Assembly (NCBI GenBank): GCA_002205965.3
Contig: NADL03000070.1
Coordinates: 186,001-250,000 of the forward strand
Origin: Kappaphycus alvarezii
Lineage: Eukaryota; Rhodophyta; Florideophyceae; Gigartinales; Solieriaceae
DNA length: 64,000 nucleotides
Direction: 5' to 3'
Shown: one piece after another, positions 46,763 to 57,743 of the stretch
How positions within the stretch are numbered: position 1 is the first letter of the stretch
Layout: each line of letters begins with the position of its first letter
Notes under the pieces: generated by a model
What the model was told of the DNA's origin: nothing
Databases searched by the model: none
The model's input: the letters and a program-made list of their open reading frames with translations, nothing else
Translations under genes and position numbers: made by a program

Positions 46763-48177
46763 TCTCGATAAACAAGGACCGAAAGGGGTGAATTAGGTGG
46801 GGGAGGAGATAAGAAGAACGAAAACGCTTAGCCGCTTATGCAGGTATCGGTCGATCGTACCGATAAAATTTGGTGGGCATCTGAGATTCCATGTGCTCTT
46901 AATATCGGTACCCTGAAGCCGGCCAAAACATTGCCCACGATTTTGAATCATGGCTAATGACCGATATATTCAATGATTTGGAGCGTTTTATTTTATTTTC
47001 ACGTTTCTCTGGTACTGGCTGTGACCGATGATTTGTTCAAATCGGGGGAGTGTCGATCATTCGCAATGTCTTATAAGTACACTGTACCTACAGTGTACAG
47101 TAAAGCTCATTTCACACTCTGTATTTGAAATCTGTGATCCGAATTTACAGTCGGATCAGATCATCGAGGTCACAGTGTTGAACTTAATAATTCTTCCCGA
47201 TGCCGTATGCCGTCGTCTTCTAGGAGGTACAATTTTTTGAAGAAGACATACTACGTTGACCTGAGTCCGTAGTGTTGACGTCGTGACTGCGCCGGCCCTT
47301 CTTTATTAAAATCAGCCCTACTCTTATCTACCTATCCTCTCTTATGACGTTAGTTTGATTGTACAAGCTAATAAGAGAGCCTCAGTAGGACGGGTTTCAC
47401 AACAGATACAACCAACCACATCTTCCACACATTAAAGTTGTAGAATGTTGGAATTGTTTGGGTTTTTTGTTGTTGTTCTGGTCAGTCAGAAAGATGTCTG
47501 AAGTGTCCTTTATTGTTGAAATACAGGATACACATAATTTATTTATGTTCTATTTGCAGTCCTGTAGTGTATTTTTTTGTCCTTACTACTGGTTTATCCT
47601 ACTTATTCTATATTTTCTCTGTCCCATTGTACTGTTGGCGATCCCTGCTAGGACTGTAGTAGTGTAAGGGCTACTAGGGCCGTCCGCAGGACTGTCCGCT
47701 AGGGAATCTAGTAAGTAGTTAGTAGATGTGCTAGAGATAGTCTACGGCATCTACTGCCTATAAAAGGCCTAGCCGCCTTGGGCACTGAAGCAAAAACACT
47801 ATCAACAACTTTTTACAACCTACTCAACTTGTCTACCCTAAGCAAAAACGACTACAGTTTTTTCAGGCTTGCCGCTAACGCCTCCAGTTTGATTTTATCC
47901 CTTGCATTTTCGCGACATTTATATAGAAAAATATTGTCGAGGGCTGCCAGAGAGTTTCGGTACCTGAGAAGCAGTGAGCATTCCGACTGGCTGCCATCCT
48001 CTTGTCCAGGGGTGCTTTTCAGGAAGGTGCTGACCAATAAGAAAACAGCTCCTGTCTGGGCTGTATAAATTTGCCTCTTCCGTGAACTACGGTACGTACG
48101 ATAAAAGGCCATCTCTTCCCCTGTACATACGAATATTCCAACCAAAAATAACCTAAAATATCCCCCTGTACTGTACT
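46763..48177. other. Non-coding stretch, possible LTR or promoter
   Basis: No credible gene. A near-palindrome ATCGGT-CGATCGTACCGAT lies at about 46846-46865 and lacks one base of perfection. A TATAAAAGG box lies at 47759. The segment around it resembles an LTR in tone but has no partner in the window. Confidence 0.35.
47759..47767 (+). promoter_or_regulatory. Candidate TATA box
   Basis: TATAAAAGG is followed by a C-rich and then A-rich leader-like stretch. No ORF of note follows within 300 bp, so it may belong to a solo LTR. Confidence 0.3.
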
Positions 48178-48301
48178 TAGTGATGGCCGGTAATAAAAAA
48201 ATTTATTCCATGACAGGCACTTAATAAATGAAAATATTCCATTACCAGGTAATTTAATTCCCTCTCGGACCAAAACAGTAATTATTACCTCATAAGTAAT
48301 T

Positions 48302-48339
48302 TATGAAGTCATAGTCATAATTATGACTATGACTTCATA
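48302..48339. repeat. 38-bp perfect palindrome
   Basis: The arm TATGAAGTCATAGTCATAA is followed without spacer by its exact reverse complement, centred between 48320 and 48321. It lies 120 bp inside the left end of the hAT element and could form a cruciform or bind transposase. Confidence 0.9.
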
Positions 48340-48439
48340 TTTTAATGACCTAGGTAGTCATAATTATGACCAGCTGGGTCATTAATTCCGCAAAGAAATT
48401 AATTCCCCTAGTCCTGACAAGCGGAATAGTCCCGCATTG

Positions 48440-48660
48440 TGCTATACTGTACTGTACAGTGCTTTACATTACAGTGTAAGGGCTAGCACAAAGGTGCAAC
48501 ATGCAGTCATGCACTGAACTGTACAATCCAGTACATGACTCCATGTTGTACTGTACAACATGGAGTACTGTACTGTACGATCTTCAGTACTGTACACATG
48601 GAGTACTGTACTGTACGAACAGTACAGTACAGTGCAGTACAGTACGATCTTCAGAGTAAG
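48440..48660. repeat. Cluster of GTACTGTAC palindromic repeats
   Basis: At least six GTACTGTAC or GTACAGTAC cores occur in 220 bp, with flanking CATGGA arms. The copy at 48541-48563 is a perfect inverted repeat of 11-base arms around one T. The same core appears in the gypsy LTRs (10873, 22110), at the left edge of the hAT element (48167) and at 55813. Confidence 0.75.
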
Positions 48661-49308
48661 GGTTCGAACCCAAAGGAACAGGACCGCCTGAATTCTTTCA
48701 ACAGCCCCTGGCCAATGCACCCACTTGCAGACAACCGTCAATGCGCCCAGTCAAAGTTCTCAACAATCGACCCGTGGTCGAATGGTTAAGCCTAAGTCCT
48801 GGGATTCTGGATAGTCATATCCTTTCTCGCAGCAACTTAGTTGGAGCGGTGATTTAATTTCCTGATTCCGAGATCGTTCTCAGATTACTGTCATAACGTA
48901 GTACAAGGAAGTTGTTATCTAGATGACAACTAAGAAGCACCAGAGATTGGAGTGCTATCATAGAATATGTCGCCAGAAGGGCAGCTACATTTTTAACCTG
49001 TTTTGGTGAGTAAAAGGCTGTTTTTTGAATATTTTTACGGATTCACTACAACAAACACACACTTTATAAACTGGAGTCCATTAAACATGTGAAAGAGAAT
49101 CTTGAACTTACCTGAAAGGGTAAGGTGAATTATTTATATGGATATCGATAAACATCTATTTTTACAGGGATTGGGACAGAAAAGCAGTGTATATGTGTAT
49201 AAACCGAAGCATATATCGTCAAATTAGCGAGCGCTATTTAATTTTCCGCAGGTAGCGTGACGTATAATAGGTATTAAAAAGACTTCAAATAAAGAATTTA
49301 TAACATTC

Positions 49309-51683
49309 TTAACATAGCGGATCTAATTCAATTCGTCTGGAAGATGCTTTTGTCTCTTCAGATAGTCTCCAACTTTCAAAAGACATTCGGTAAGGCCAGC
49401 TGTCAGCCGGGATCTCTTTTGGATCTAATTGATCCAGCAACGCTAAAAACTCTTTCAGATGATTGGAGGAAGAATTAGGAGTAAAAACAACTCGTGCGAC
49501 TTGAGATAGGATTGGGAATGTGCCTTCATACTTCTTCCAAAAATCAAGCTTCCATTTCTTTTGCAGAAGCCGCCATAAACTTATAAAGGTTAATTTCAGA
49601 ATCAATGGAGGCATCAACTTTATCCCCAATTTGCACATCTCATCATCTGAATCGAAACTTGATAAAACACCCTTCTTTGAATGTTCGGATGCTTTGCATT
49701 TAAAGCATCCGACCCTGACGAAACCGTGATAGTGAAGTAGTTTTCGCCAATTTTGAGATAAGCTTCACAGCAGCTGTGTCAGAAAGGGTAAGCATCAACT
49801 CCACCCAAGAAAACCTTGTGCTTCATTTTGAAATACCTGGGAGTCAGAAGAGTTGCATGAGCGCAATGCTCTGCCATTGGACACTGAAGGTTATTCTTCT
49901 TACGATCAGGATTAATTCAGATAAATCATCTACCAATCTTCGCGTCACAGAATCCATTAAATTTTGCTCCTTCTTCTTTTTAGAATTTTCAAAATTCCTG
50001 CCGAACAAATGTCCTTCAAATGCATTGTCGGGCCTACCTGAGAGCCCAACAAAGCTGTACTTTCTTCGACTGCCCTGAATAGCTCAACAATAGCTTTCAG
50101 AGATAGCTTTTCCCTAGCGGTAGGTCTATCAGCTGGACCGACACCTTTCCATGTAACATTGTCAGCATACAGTTTTTCGATGCAGATCCAAAATAGGGTT
50201 CCAAATACAAAAACCTCAACCATTGAAACAGTAGATCCCCATCTTGTCTTAACATCCAAAATTGGCCGCAATATACTCGCGTTTTTGACGAAAGCTCTGA
50301 ATAAGGTACTGTGCAGCAACTGCAGACTTCTTAAAAAACTTGACAGTCTGGCGCACTTTCATAAGTAATTCGTCAATCTTGTCTGAAATGCCTTACGAGA
50401 CGAAATCTGAAGCGAATGAGATGCACATGCAATTCGGTTCCAAGAAGATCTGAAAGTGTAGGCTGACTGTCTGATTGGTCGAGGATCTTTCAGGAACAGT
50501 ATCTGCAAGGGAGAAGTTTTCAGGCAACTGCGGCAAGGTGCATTCAGGATCAAATTGAGCTGATAATCGAATGAATCTTCGCTGAAATCCTCATTGATAT
50601 CATTGTCATCCAGTCCAGTTTCTACTTCTTCGAATACTGATTCATTGGCAGCGGCAGATTCAGTTGCCTTAAACGTAATTGCATCCCTTTCTTGCTCATA
50701 AATAGAGGCGACCTCGTGAGTTTCGTTTCCACTTTCAAGCTCTCTGATTTTCTGAGCCGCGACTCCAGCAGTACAGAATCCTCAATTTCAGCCAAAATCC
50801 CTTCCTCTTCCGACGTAAGTTCGATTTGTTTCCTCGCATTAGCAGCGCTGTCAGTGGTTATAAAGCCACTTTTTTTTCGATTCCTAATTTCTTCGTAGAT
50901 TCAAGAAGGAAGCGTGAAAGTTCCTTTCCAGTATGGCGACCAACCAGCTTAGTGCAGCATACCAAGTTTGTATGGTATCCCCATTCGCTGTCAATGAACG
51001 ATATTGTTAAAGATGAATAGGAATCATTATTTTCGGCCGTCCAAACATCTGTAGTTCCAGCTAAAATCGAACTTTTTCGAGTGTGTCTGCATTCAACTTA
51101 TCAACGAGAGCCTCGGATTTCTGTAGAAACTACGACGGCCTGACTGACATGTTGACTTTGGAGCAAATTCATCAACAATTGCCCGAAACCCCGAATCTTC
51201 AACAATAGAAAGCGGTCTTTGATTGAGAGCATCCATTCTGCGCATAACCGAATAAATTTCTTCTGACGAACCCGATTTGTTGACCTTCTGGTGAACATTT
51301 TCTTGAAGCCAGGGTTTGTCAGGCTTGATATAATAGCTGAACCCCCTTACGTTTATCGAATGACACGGAGATGTCAGTTTCTTGTGTTTGCTGTTCATGT
51401 GGCTTCGGACATTTGTGGTTCCACGTCCCAAAGCACCTACTTTCGCGCAAAGCCGACATTTAAACTTTCGCTTGTGCGGTTCATCTTTGGGGTAAACCCG
51501 TTCAAGCTGCACGAAAGAAAAGATCGGGTTGTTGGAATTTCCATCGTACGGTACGAAATGAGCAGTCGCCGGAACTGGTGAGTTTCGCACGGAGAGAGGG
51601 GCCGTTGGACCTTTTTCGCGGACCGAAGGGGGTTCTGCTTGCATTACGGGCTCAGATTGCGCATTTGCGCCCTGGGAATTCAT
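49309..51683 (-). pseudogene. hAT transposase with BED finger, broken
   Basis: The N-terminal frame (51683-51093) holds a BED-type zinc finger: FKCRLC, then TTNVRSHMNSKH (residues about 74-101), which binds DNA. RPLSIVEDSGFRAIVDEFAP follows, the family's hallmark after the finger. Shifted frames give RIACASHSLQ near 50430 and, at 50319-49957, KTRWGSTVSMVE, the C-H-x-L and TRW-ST boxes of the RNase H-like core. The last frame (49638-49309) has LDFWKKYEGTFPILSQVARVVF, the C-terminal dimerisation block. The first catalytic Asp region was not readable. Frames change at least three times and the end after the dimerisation block is unusual (NSSSNHLKEFLALL). N-terminal residues 1-40 look disordered. 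Confidence 0.8.
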
Positions 51684-52225
51684 TTGCAGCAGAAAAGGTC
51701 GTTAATTCGGCAGTTTTCGCTAAATCTTGTATATACTGGTCTTAAACGCTCTGCTCAAGTTTATTGTGGCTATTTGGATCTAGGTTCAAAACTGTGCCAT
51801 TTTGAACAATAGTATAGAATACTGTAAAATCATGACTTTTGAGGGGATCGGTGGTGGTCAGTCATAGATAATTAATTACTTTCCGGTCATGAAATTCTGA
51901 ACATATGGTAAGATGAATATCTATTCGAATAGAATAAGAATCATAATACAATCATTATTTCTCCATGTCATAGTGGTGAATTCGATAGTAGGCAGGTAAT
52001 TAATAGGTAATAGTAATAATTCTGCCATAGTGCAGTCTATTGCTCCTCGGTAATAATTTGGTAATCAAGTCATTAATTCTTTAATGACTTCAGGAAGCAA
52101 TGACTTCAGGAAGTCATTAATTCTTTATGACCCCAGGAAGTCATTAATTCCTTTGTGAGTTCATATGCACAGGTCTTAATTCTCTTATATTCCTGTCCAC
52201 CACTGTACAGAAGAAGAAGAAGACT

Positions 52226-54165
52226 TTACCAAGCAGAAAAGGGGGGGCTAGCGGCCCTCAAAAAGAGAAAAAATCTATCCGAGCCAGGAGCGGTTGAGTT
52301 GTCGTCGGTTGATCGCGACAGAAGTTCGTTGTTGTATGAGCGAACTGATAATCGTGAACAAGCGATCGCGCTCGAAAGCAGGGCTACTGCTTTTCCGTAG
52401 AGCGATGTACTCAGCCAATTCTGGACAGACCTCGTTCGGCACCGGGACCGGCAGACCCTGTATATCGAAAGCCATCGGGTGGAAGTCGATACGTAGCTCG
52501 GCGCAGAGGTGGCCATAGCGGAGAGATTTCGCGCGCTCAGATGCAGTAAGGGCAGCGAGGGGCGTGTGAATCCGCTGTTGGGCGTATGGAGCGGAGTGGA
52601 GGCTGATGACAGTGACGTCGTAGCCCTGGGGACGGGAGAGAAACTGGACATCATCGATGTAGATGTCGAGGCGGCGGCGGGAGTTGGAGGGTCGGGGCAA
52701 GTCTTGCGGGAAGTTCCATTCCCGGACAGGGCGAATCCAATTGATAAGCGTGTAACCTCGGAAATGAGGCGGTCGCGAAACACAATTGTGGCGCCGAATG
52801 GAGCCGTCGGCGCAGGGTGTCCGTAGAATCCAGGGTGGGACAGTGCGGAAGTGGGCGGCGGCGCAATAGGTGCAGGGTTGTGTGCCAGAGAAGATGGGAC
52901 ACCAAGACGGAGGCAAACCATGGTTCGTCAGACTTCAGGAGCGGCCCGGGTACCGAGATGGCTCTGCGAGAGGTTGTGAAAGGGACGGGAGGCGTGGGAA
53001 GAAGCGACGGAAGCTAGGCGCGGAGTAGCCGGAGCCTTCGGAGGAGGAGAGGTCGACGGAAGAGAGAAGTTTGGCGCGAAGCGCCTTTGTGATCTCAGCA
53101 GTAGCGGTTGCCTGGAAGTCAGACGGCCTGGGGAAGAAGAGGCGCGGAGCCAGCAAGGACGGCTCTGGGGAGAAACTGTCGGGGAGGCTTTATTTGGCCC
53201 GGATAGAGGCAAGAGGCGTTGAGATCAAGGGAAGACGTCGAAGCAATCACCGAGGAGGAGGCGAAGAAGTGGTAGGAGGAAGAACAGAGCCAGCGTAGCA
53301 TGCCTCTGCGATGGTTTCGGTTAGGGGAAGTCCGAGCCCTCCCATACGTAGTGGAAAGCTGGGCGGTGAGCCAGGCACTGTCTGGGAGACGGTGCATGTC
53401 TTCGAACACCCTCGCATCCCAGAGTCAAAGGTTTGAGCTCCGGAAAGAGTGAGATGCGGCGGGGTGCAGCGAAGAACATAGATCAGGCGGCAGGAACTGG
53501 CACAGTGTTACAGTAGTTGGTAGCCCAGTTGAGGGTCATTCAATCCGGAGATGCGCGACCAAACCTCGGAAATGGCATGTACCCGGGAGGCAAGAAAAGG
53601 ACTGGCAGCTTTGCGGGTGCCGATTGGGGATCCGAGGACTGTCACGGAATTGTGGAACGTATCGTGCAGGATATGGCACACCGAAGGGACGCGGGAGGGA
53701 TCCGGGCCAGGACGCCATAGCGTTGTTTTGGCCATGTTGAATAGAGACCCTAGTGGCTTTCCACGGTCTGAGATGAAGCGGAGAACCTCAGAAGCGACGT
53801 TGACAGGGACGATGACGGTACCGTCGTCGGCGAACCAAGCGTTTGGCGTATGGCGGGAAAGCGTGATGAGCTGGGTGACCAATGGATGGATGCCAAGGGG
53901 AACAGGATGCTTCCGAGCGGATCTCCCTGGTGGGTGCTGTGCGACTGTGCAGGATGTGTGAACCGAACATGAGCGTGGAATCACCTCCATATAAAGTAGT
54001 GCACAAACCGGGCGAGGTCGGGATATGTTGGCCGTCTCGAGCAAAATGTTGTGGCGCTCGATTTTGTTGAACGCGTTTGACGCGTCAATTTGAAGGAGAG
54101 CGAAGCTGGCGCTGTCAGGCGGGTGGAGAGAGGGGAGCTTTGGGTGTTTAATGATTGAAAAATAA
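52226..54165 (-). pseudogene. Non-LTR retroelement copy A: RT palm to C-terminal domain
   Basis: Minus-strand pol. The frame 54230-53508 has FALLQIDASNAFNKIER, then an altered GxxQGDP region, the catalytic WFADDGTVIV (intact ADD), FNMAKTTLWRPG and VTVLGSPIGT. Downstream a GGLGLPLTE block (about 53320) and SERAKSLRYGHLC are visible. The end (52916-52275) has CTYC...RRHN, RRRLDIYIDD and GYDVTVISLHSAP, which is the zinc knuckle and nuclease-like domain of this family. Enzyme role: target-primed reverse transcription in the nucleus (family knowledge). Frames change several times. Its 5' half lies at 55395-55812 beyond a ~1.2-kb insert. Confidence 0.75.
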
Positions 54166-55394
54166 TGTCGGCTGTAATCCAGATAACATTGGTATGTGAA
54201 GGTACGGTCTTGCGATGTCACAACTTGCGCGTAAGTCCAACACTTACTGATCCTCGTCCTCAATCGAATCTGGCTCTAATGGGGTCGGCGACGTCGCTAT
54301 TAACGTCATCGCCTTCCACAAAATTAAAGTCAGACCAATCCATCCAGCTAACCGGCACCCACAGGCGCTCAGTTCCATACGGACCCTGCAGAGGCAAACC
54401 GGTGGTCGTCTCCATGCTCGTAATAGCCTCGCCCGCGCGCCTAATGTACGCCTGCCCTTGAGCGACTTCGGGGTTGAATGTGATGGGGGCGGCTTCCGAA
54501 GAAGATAAGGGCTTCCCATCATCGACAGATGATGAGCGTGAGGGAGCGGTAGACATGAGGTGTTGACCGGTGGGTTTGGTCGTTGTAGAGGCTGAATAGA
54601 ACAGGGCTCAGTTCCAAAAGGCGGCAAGTTCGTTCGCCGTTTCCGAGCTCGTAATAGTCTCACCGCGCGCCCAGTTGTACGCCTGCCCATAGGCGACTTC
54701 GGGTTCAATGTGATAGGGCGGCTTCCTGAGAAGATAGGGCTGCTCGTTACTTATTTGTGACGGGCGTGAGGGGTTCGTAGACTCGGAACGTGGACAATGG
54801 CCTGTTAGATTTGCAAACTGAAGGGCAAGCTCTGGTCCGAGCGAATTCCCGTCATAGACGGTGAACAAGAGGTCGTGTAAGGGACCGATTCAACCACCGA
54901 GTGGCAGTTTTCGAGGCCTTGACATGGCAGGGACAGAGACAGAATTGATGCCACGACGTGCCCAACTCCGTTTCCCCGCCACACTGCGGCCTCGTGCACG
55001 CGGACGAGCCGCTGCAGGTCTGACACAAGGCGTTGAACGTGTGTGTGCAAAGCTATAAGGTGGGGCCGGGGAGAACGGAGCTGCTTTTCTATCTCCCCCT
55101 CCAAAGCGAAATTCACCATTATCAGGTAGAAGAACGAGTGTCCAGGTGGCTTGAGGTTTTGCGGCACCTCAGACCAGAGCTCGAGCGCTTTTGCAAAAGG
55201 CTGCATGCGGCGTGCAGAGCACTCGGGGTCATCGTTCCAGTCTTCGAAGCCATCAAGATCACTGTACCACTCATAGTCTTCACCGTCGCCGTAGTCTCCA
55301 AGCTCCGACATCCTTGAGTAAGGGCTACTCACCCTGGTTCGTAAACCAGTGCACCCAACTAAGCGATTGGACTTATTACAGTAATGCATGCCGG
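54166..55394 (-). mobile_element. Insert of unknown type in the RT of copy A
   Basis: The RT of copy A is continuous in similarity up to 55395 (GTEAIIHATRV) and again from about 54230 (FALLQIDASNAFN). The intervening ~1.2 kb is not RT. It holds one acidic ORF and two imperfectly repeated segments near 54540 and 54760. No termini or target duplication could be placed. Confidence 0.5.
54805..55311 (-). CDS. Acidic ORF of unknown function, 168 aa
   Basis: The frame starts at ATG 55311 and runs to TGA 54805. It begins with Asp/Glu/Tyr/Trp-rich sequence (MSELGDYGDGEDYEWYSDL, GFEDWNDDPE), followed by a helical part (AKALELWSEVP, FFYLIMVNFALEGEIEKQL, HTHVQRLVSDLQRLVRVHEA). The acidic start is reminiscent of the acidic start of the ORF at 31662, but I see no proven homology. 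It lies wholly within the insert that splits a reverse transcriptase, so it probably belongs to the inserted element. No domain is recognised. An in-frame extension upstream to 55416 is possible but looks like flanking RT sequence. Confidence 0.4.
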   Translation of the reverse strand: MSELGDYGDGEDYEWYSDLDGFEDWNDDPECSARRMQPFAKALELWSEVPQNLKPPGHSFFYLIMVNFALEGEIEKQLRSPRPHLIALHTHVQRLVSDLQRLVRVHEAAVWRGNGVGHVVASILSLSLPCQGLENCHSVVESVPYTTSCSPSMTGIRSDQSLPFSLQI

Positions 55395-55812
55395 GTGGAG
55401 AGAACCCGTGTCGCATGAATGATGGCTTCTGTTCCGTGGCGGACTCCGACGGCGAGCTGGTGAGGAAGGAAATAAGAGACGACGGTGGGTTGTGTAGACA
55501 AGCGCCGAACGACGAGGCGGCAGATGAAGCGTCAAAGAACCGTACCCATGGCGATGGGGCGGAGACTATCGCCGCGGCCTTTGGGATGCGAGTAGGGTAG
55601 CCCGGCGAAGAGATGACGGAGCTCAGTTGGGAGTCGGCCGTCCACGGCAGAGTTCACAAAGATTGTGAGCTGAGGCAGGGCGGAACGATCTGCGGTATCA
55701 CCACCTGGTGCATGGGAGAGGGATTTGAAGACGGATGGGCGGAGGCCGTCAGGGCCCGGAGAGCTGTGGTGTGGTAGGAAGGCGAGCTGACGGCGAACCT
55801 CGGCTTCCGTAG
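55395..55812 (-). pseudogene. Non-LTR retroelement copy A: RT N-terminal part
   Basis: Minus-strand reading gives TEAEVRRQLAFLPHH, SSPGPDGLRPSVFKSL, then SALPQLTIFVNSAVDGRLP, RGDSLRPIAMGTVL, RRLSTQ, LPHQLAVGVRHGTEAIIHA. These are RT blocks 1-2 (fingers) of the non-LTR family. One TGA interrupts the LRPIAMGTVL-RF stretch and would be CGA (Arg) if restored by a C-to-T change. The sequence stops being RT-like beyond 55812, where GTACTGTAC-type sequence begins, so this is the 5' truncation point. Confidence 0.7.
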
Positions 55813-56076
55813 TACTGTACTGTAAAGTAATAATTCAGAACAATTTTCTTATCTGCCGGTTGGCCTGCTGTACCACGGATTACAGGTACAGAGGACTCCC
55901 AACCTTCCCATTACTAGCAGTAAACCAAACCAATTTCCCCCCCTGTACCACGGTGACACTGCGTCATACAAAACAAGGAGGGTTCTTTTAATGTGTTTAA
56001 AAACCTGAACCATGCAGGAAGTGGGTTACAACTGGCTTGGCAATTATACGGTATCTACGCCCCGGTACAACCTTCC
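55813..56076. repeat. Non-coding, carries one arm of a large inverted repeat
   Basis: The segment 55872-55945 is matched in inverse orientation by about 61968-62040 with roughly nine of ten bases equal by eye. It includes GTACAGAGGACTCCCAACC and AGTAAACCAAACCAATT. No coding was seen. Confidence 0.65.
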
Positions 56077-56270
56077 TTCGCTGCTTCCCGTCGCGGTTCC
56101 TCCCTCAACAGGAGCTCCGCGACTTCGTTACCCGTTTTGCATTTAGTCTCCAAATAATGCAGGCGCGGACAGGTTTCTACCCGCCGCCCACATCCGTAGT
56201 TAATTTATGAATACCCTCCGCACGCTTCTGTGCGACATTGTACAACCAATAAAGATTTTACCACCACAAG
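56077..56270 (+). pseudogene. Non-LTR copy E: extreme 3' end
   Basis: It matches the last ~90 coding bases and the 3' UTR of copies C and D: CTTCGCTGCTTCCCGTCGCGG, CTCCGCGACTTCGTTACCCG, then the shared 3' tail with the CGCAC...GTGCG hairpin and AATAAAGATTT. It is a severely 5'-truncated insertion. Confidence 0.75.
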
Positions 56271-57740
56271 TTTACTGGGTACCAACCCACATATCTACCA
56301 CACTAAATTAACCCCCCATTTTCCCCCAGTGGGTTAAACAAAGAAGTCTTGTAAATCATCAATCACTGGCAGTTCCTTGCATTAATATCCTACAGATCGG
56401 CAGGAATACTAGGCTGTATTTGTAAAATTCAACCTATCGAGACTACAGCAGAGTAGCAGGTATGAGAGAGTGCCTTGTGTTTCAGACGGATACGGTTGAC
56501 GCTGATATCATGCCGCCTTCAGAGTCATACCACTGTTCACGAGCCCTTCCATTAATGCTTCTGTCAACGATTGATCGAGGCTGTACTTCACACAGAGATA
56601 TCAGATGATGCACGAGAATTAGGAGATGAAAGAGCCTTGTAGACTGCTTGTAGAATCTTCACAGCGGGCTCGCAAGACGTAAGGCACTTGCTTCTCCCTG
56701 CCCAAACGGAGAATTCCTTACCTTTGGCAGTTACGTACAAGACGAAAATGACATGATAGAACGTTGGATTCGATTCTGAAACTTTTCGGCAACCTCATCT
56801 GTATTCTGTGCGTTCCGACGCATGTCGTGCCAACGCAATGAACTTTGGAGTTGCAGTATTGTAGTAGGAAACGTTTCTGTATAACTACAGTATACTTGAA
56901 CCCTGTTAGAGGCACACAGTTTCTCGGGATACTGCATTTCGTTGATTTTCAGAAACGCTGCCCGATCACGTTATCTTCTTATCCTATGGTGGTAAATCTT
57001 TACGAGTTGTACAGTATGGCACAGAGGCGTGCGGAGGGTGTTCAGAATCTTATCCGAAGACATGGTATGAATGCAAGTTCTTAGGACTCTCAATCTTCGC
57101 GCCGCTCACAGGGAATCAACCCCATTTATCGCCTTTATCATCAAACTGCTTTGTCCTGTCACAGTAACTTGTGATTCCGTGGCCCAGGTGTTATCTTTGG
57201 CATGTGTACTGCGAATAAGTTGCCGCTGGCTTTCCAACGCGTTTGTTCGCAAGGTTATAGCACACTGGGCTTTGGAAGTTTCGTCACATGGTAGGGTTGA
57301 TCAAACCGAAATGACCTCTGTAATAACTCTCGTTGCTGAGGAATGTCGGTTTGACCACTGTTATGCTCGGGCTGTAAACGTAAACAGGTGAAACTGTAGG
57401 GTGCGTTATTGTTTTGAAAGAATGTACTGTGTACTAATTGTTGCTGCTACGAAATGCAGTGGTATAATGAAAATGGAGTAAATATCAAATATGTTCATTG
57501 CGGAAAACAGGGGGCGCCTTTACTAGGAGACTTTGGAGGGCTGAAAACCATTGGGGGCTTTAATGTAGGCGTTGCGCAACGGAGAGGATAGTTGTTCATC
57601 AGGAGTCGAATATATCTTCCAAAGAGTAAAACAAGCAAACCTTGTGTGTGTGTAATCTTTACGGGATGTGGACAAAGCATGTGGGAGAACATACTGAGGG
57701 GGATTACAGAGAAACTAACATGCGAAGGGGGATGAGAGAG
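56271..57740. other. No recognised gene
   Basis: Frames at 56718-56937 (minus) and 57071-57391 (plus) have no motif. The first ~60 bases share CCACATATCTACCAC and AAATTAACCCCCCATTT with the sequence after copy D (61311), a common 3' flank. Confidence 0.35.
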
Positions 57741-57743
57741 AAA

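Larger units (their letters stand above)
48178..52205 (-). mobile_element. hAT DNA transposon, about 4.0 kb
   Basis: A hAT transposase on the minus strand (51683-49309) is flanked by non-coding DNA with shared subterminal motifs. GTCATTAATTC occurs near 48379 and three times at 52058-52150. The candidate termini are TAGTGATGGCCGGTAATA at 48178 and, read inward from the other side, CAGTGGTGGACAGGAATA ending at 52205. They agree at most positions and start (C/T)AGTG, as hAT ends often do. The 8-bp target duplication is not clear: the left flank is ACTGTACT and the right flank TACAGAAG. Size suits an autonomous hAT. The transposase is broken, so the copy is probably dead. Confidence 0.7.

Noticed and set aside
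48650..48840. tRNA-like signals: GGGTTCGAACCC (B-box-like) and TGGTCGAATGGTTAAG (A-box-like)
   Set aside because: The boxes are in the wrong order on the plus strand. On the minus strand no proper acceptor, anticodon or T stem can be drawn. At most this is a decayed tRNA-derived piece.
52275..52921. Two overlapping minus frames as separate genes
   Set aside because: Only one frame carries the zinc and nuclease-like motifs of the non-LTR family; the other is its shadow.
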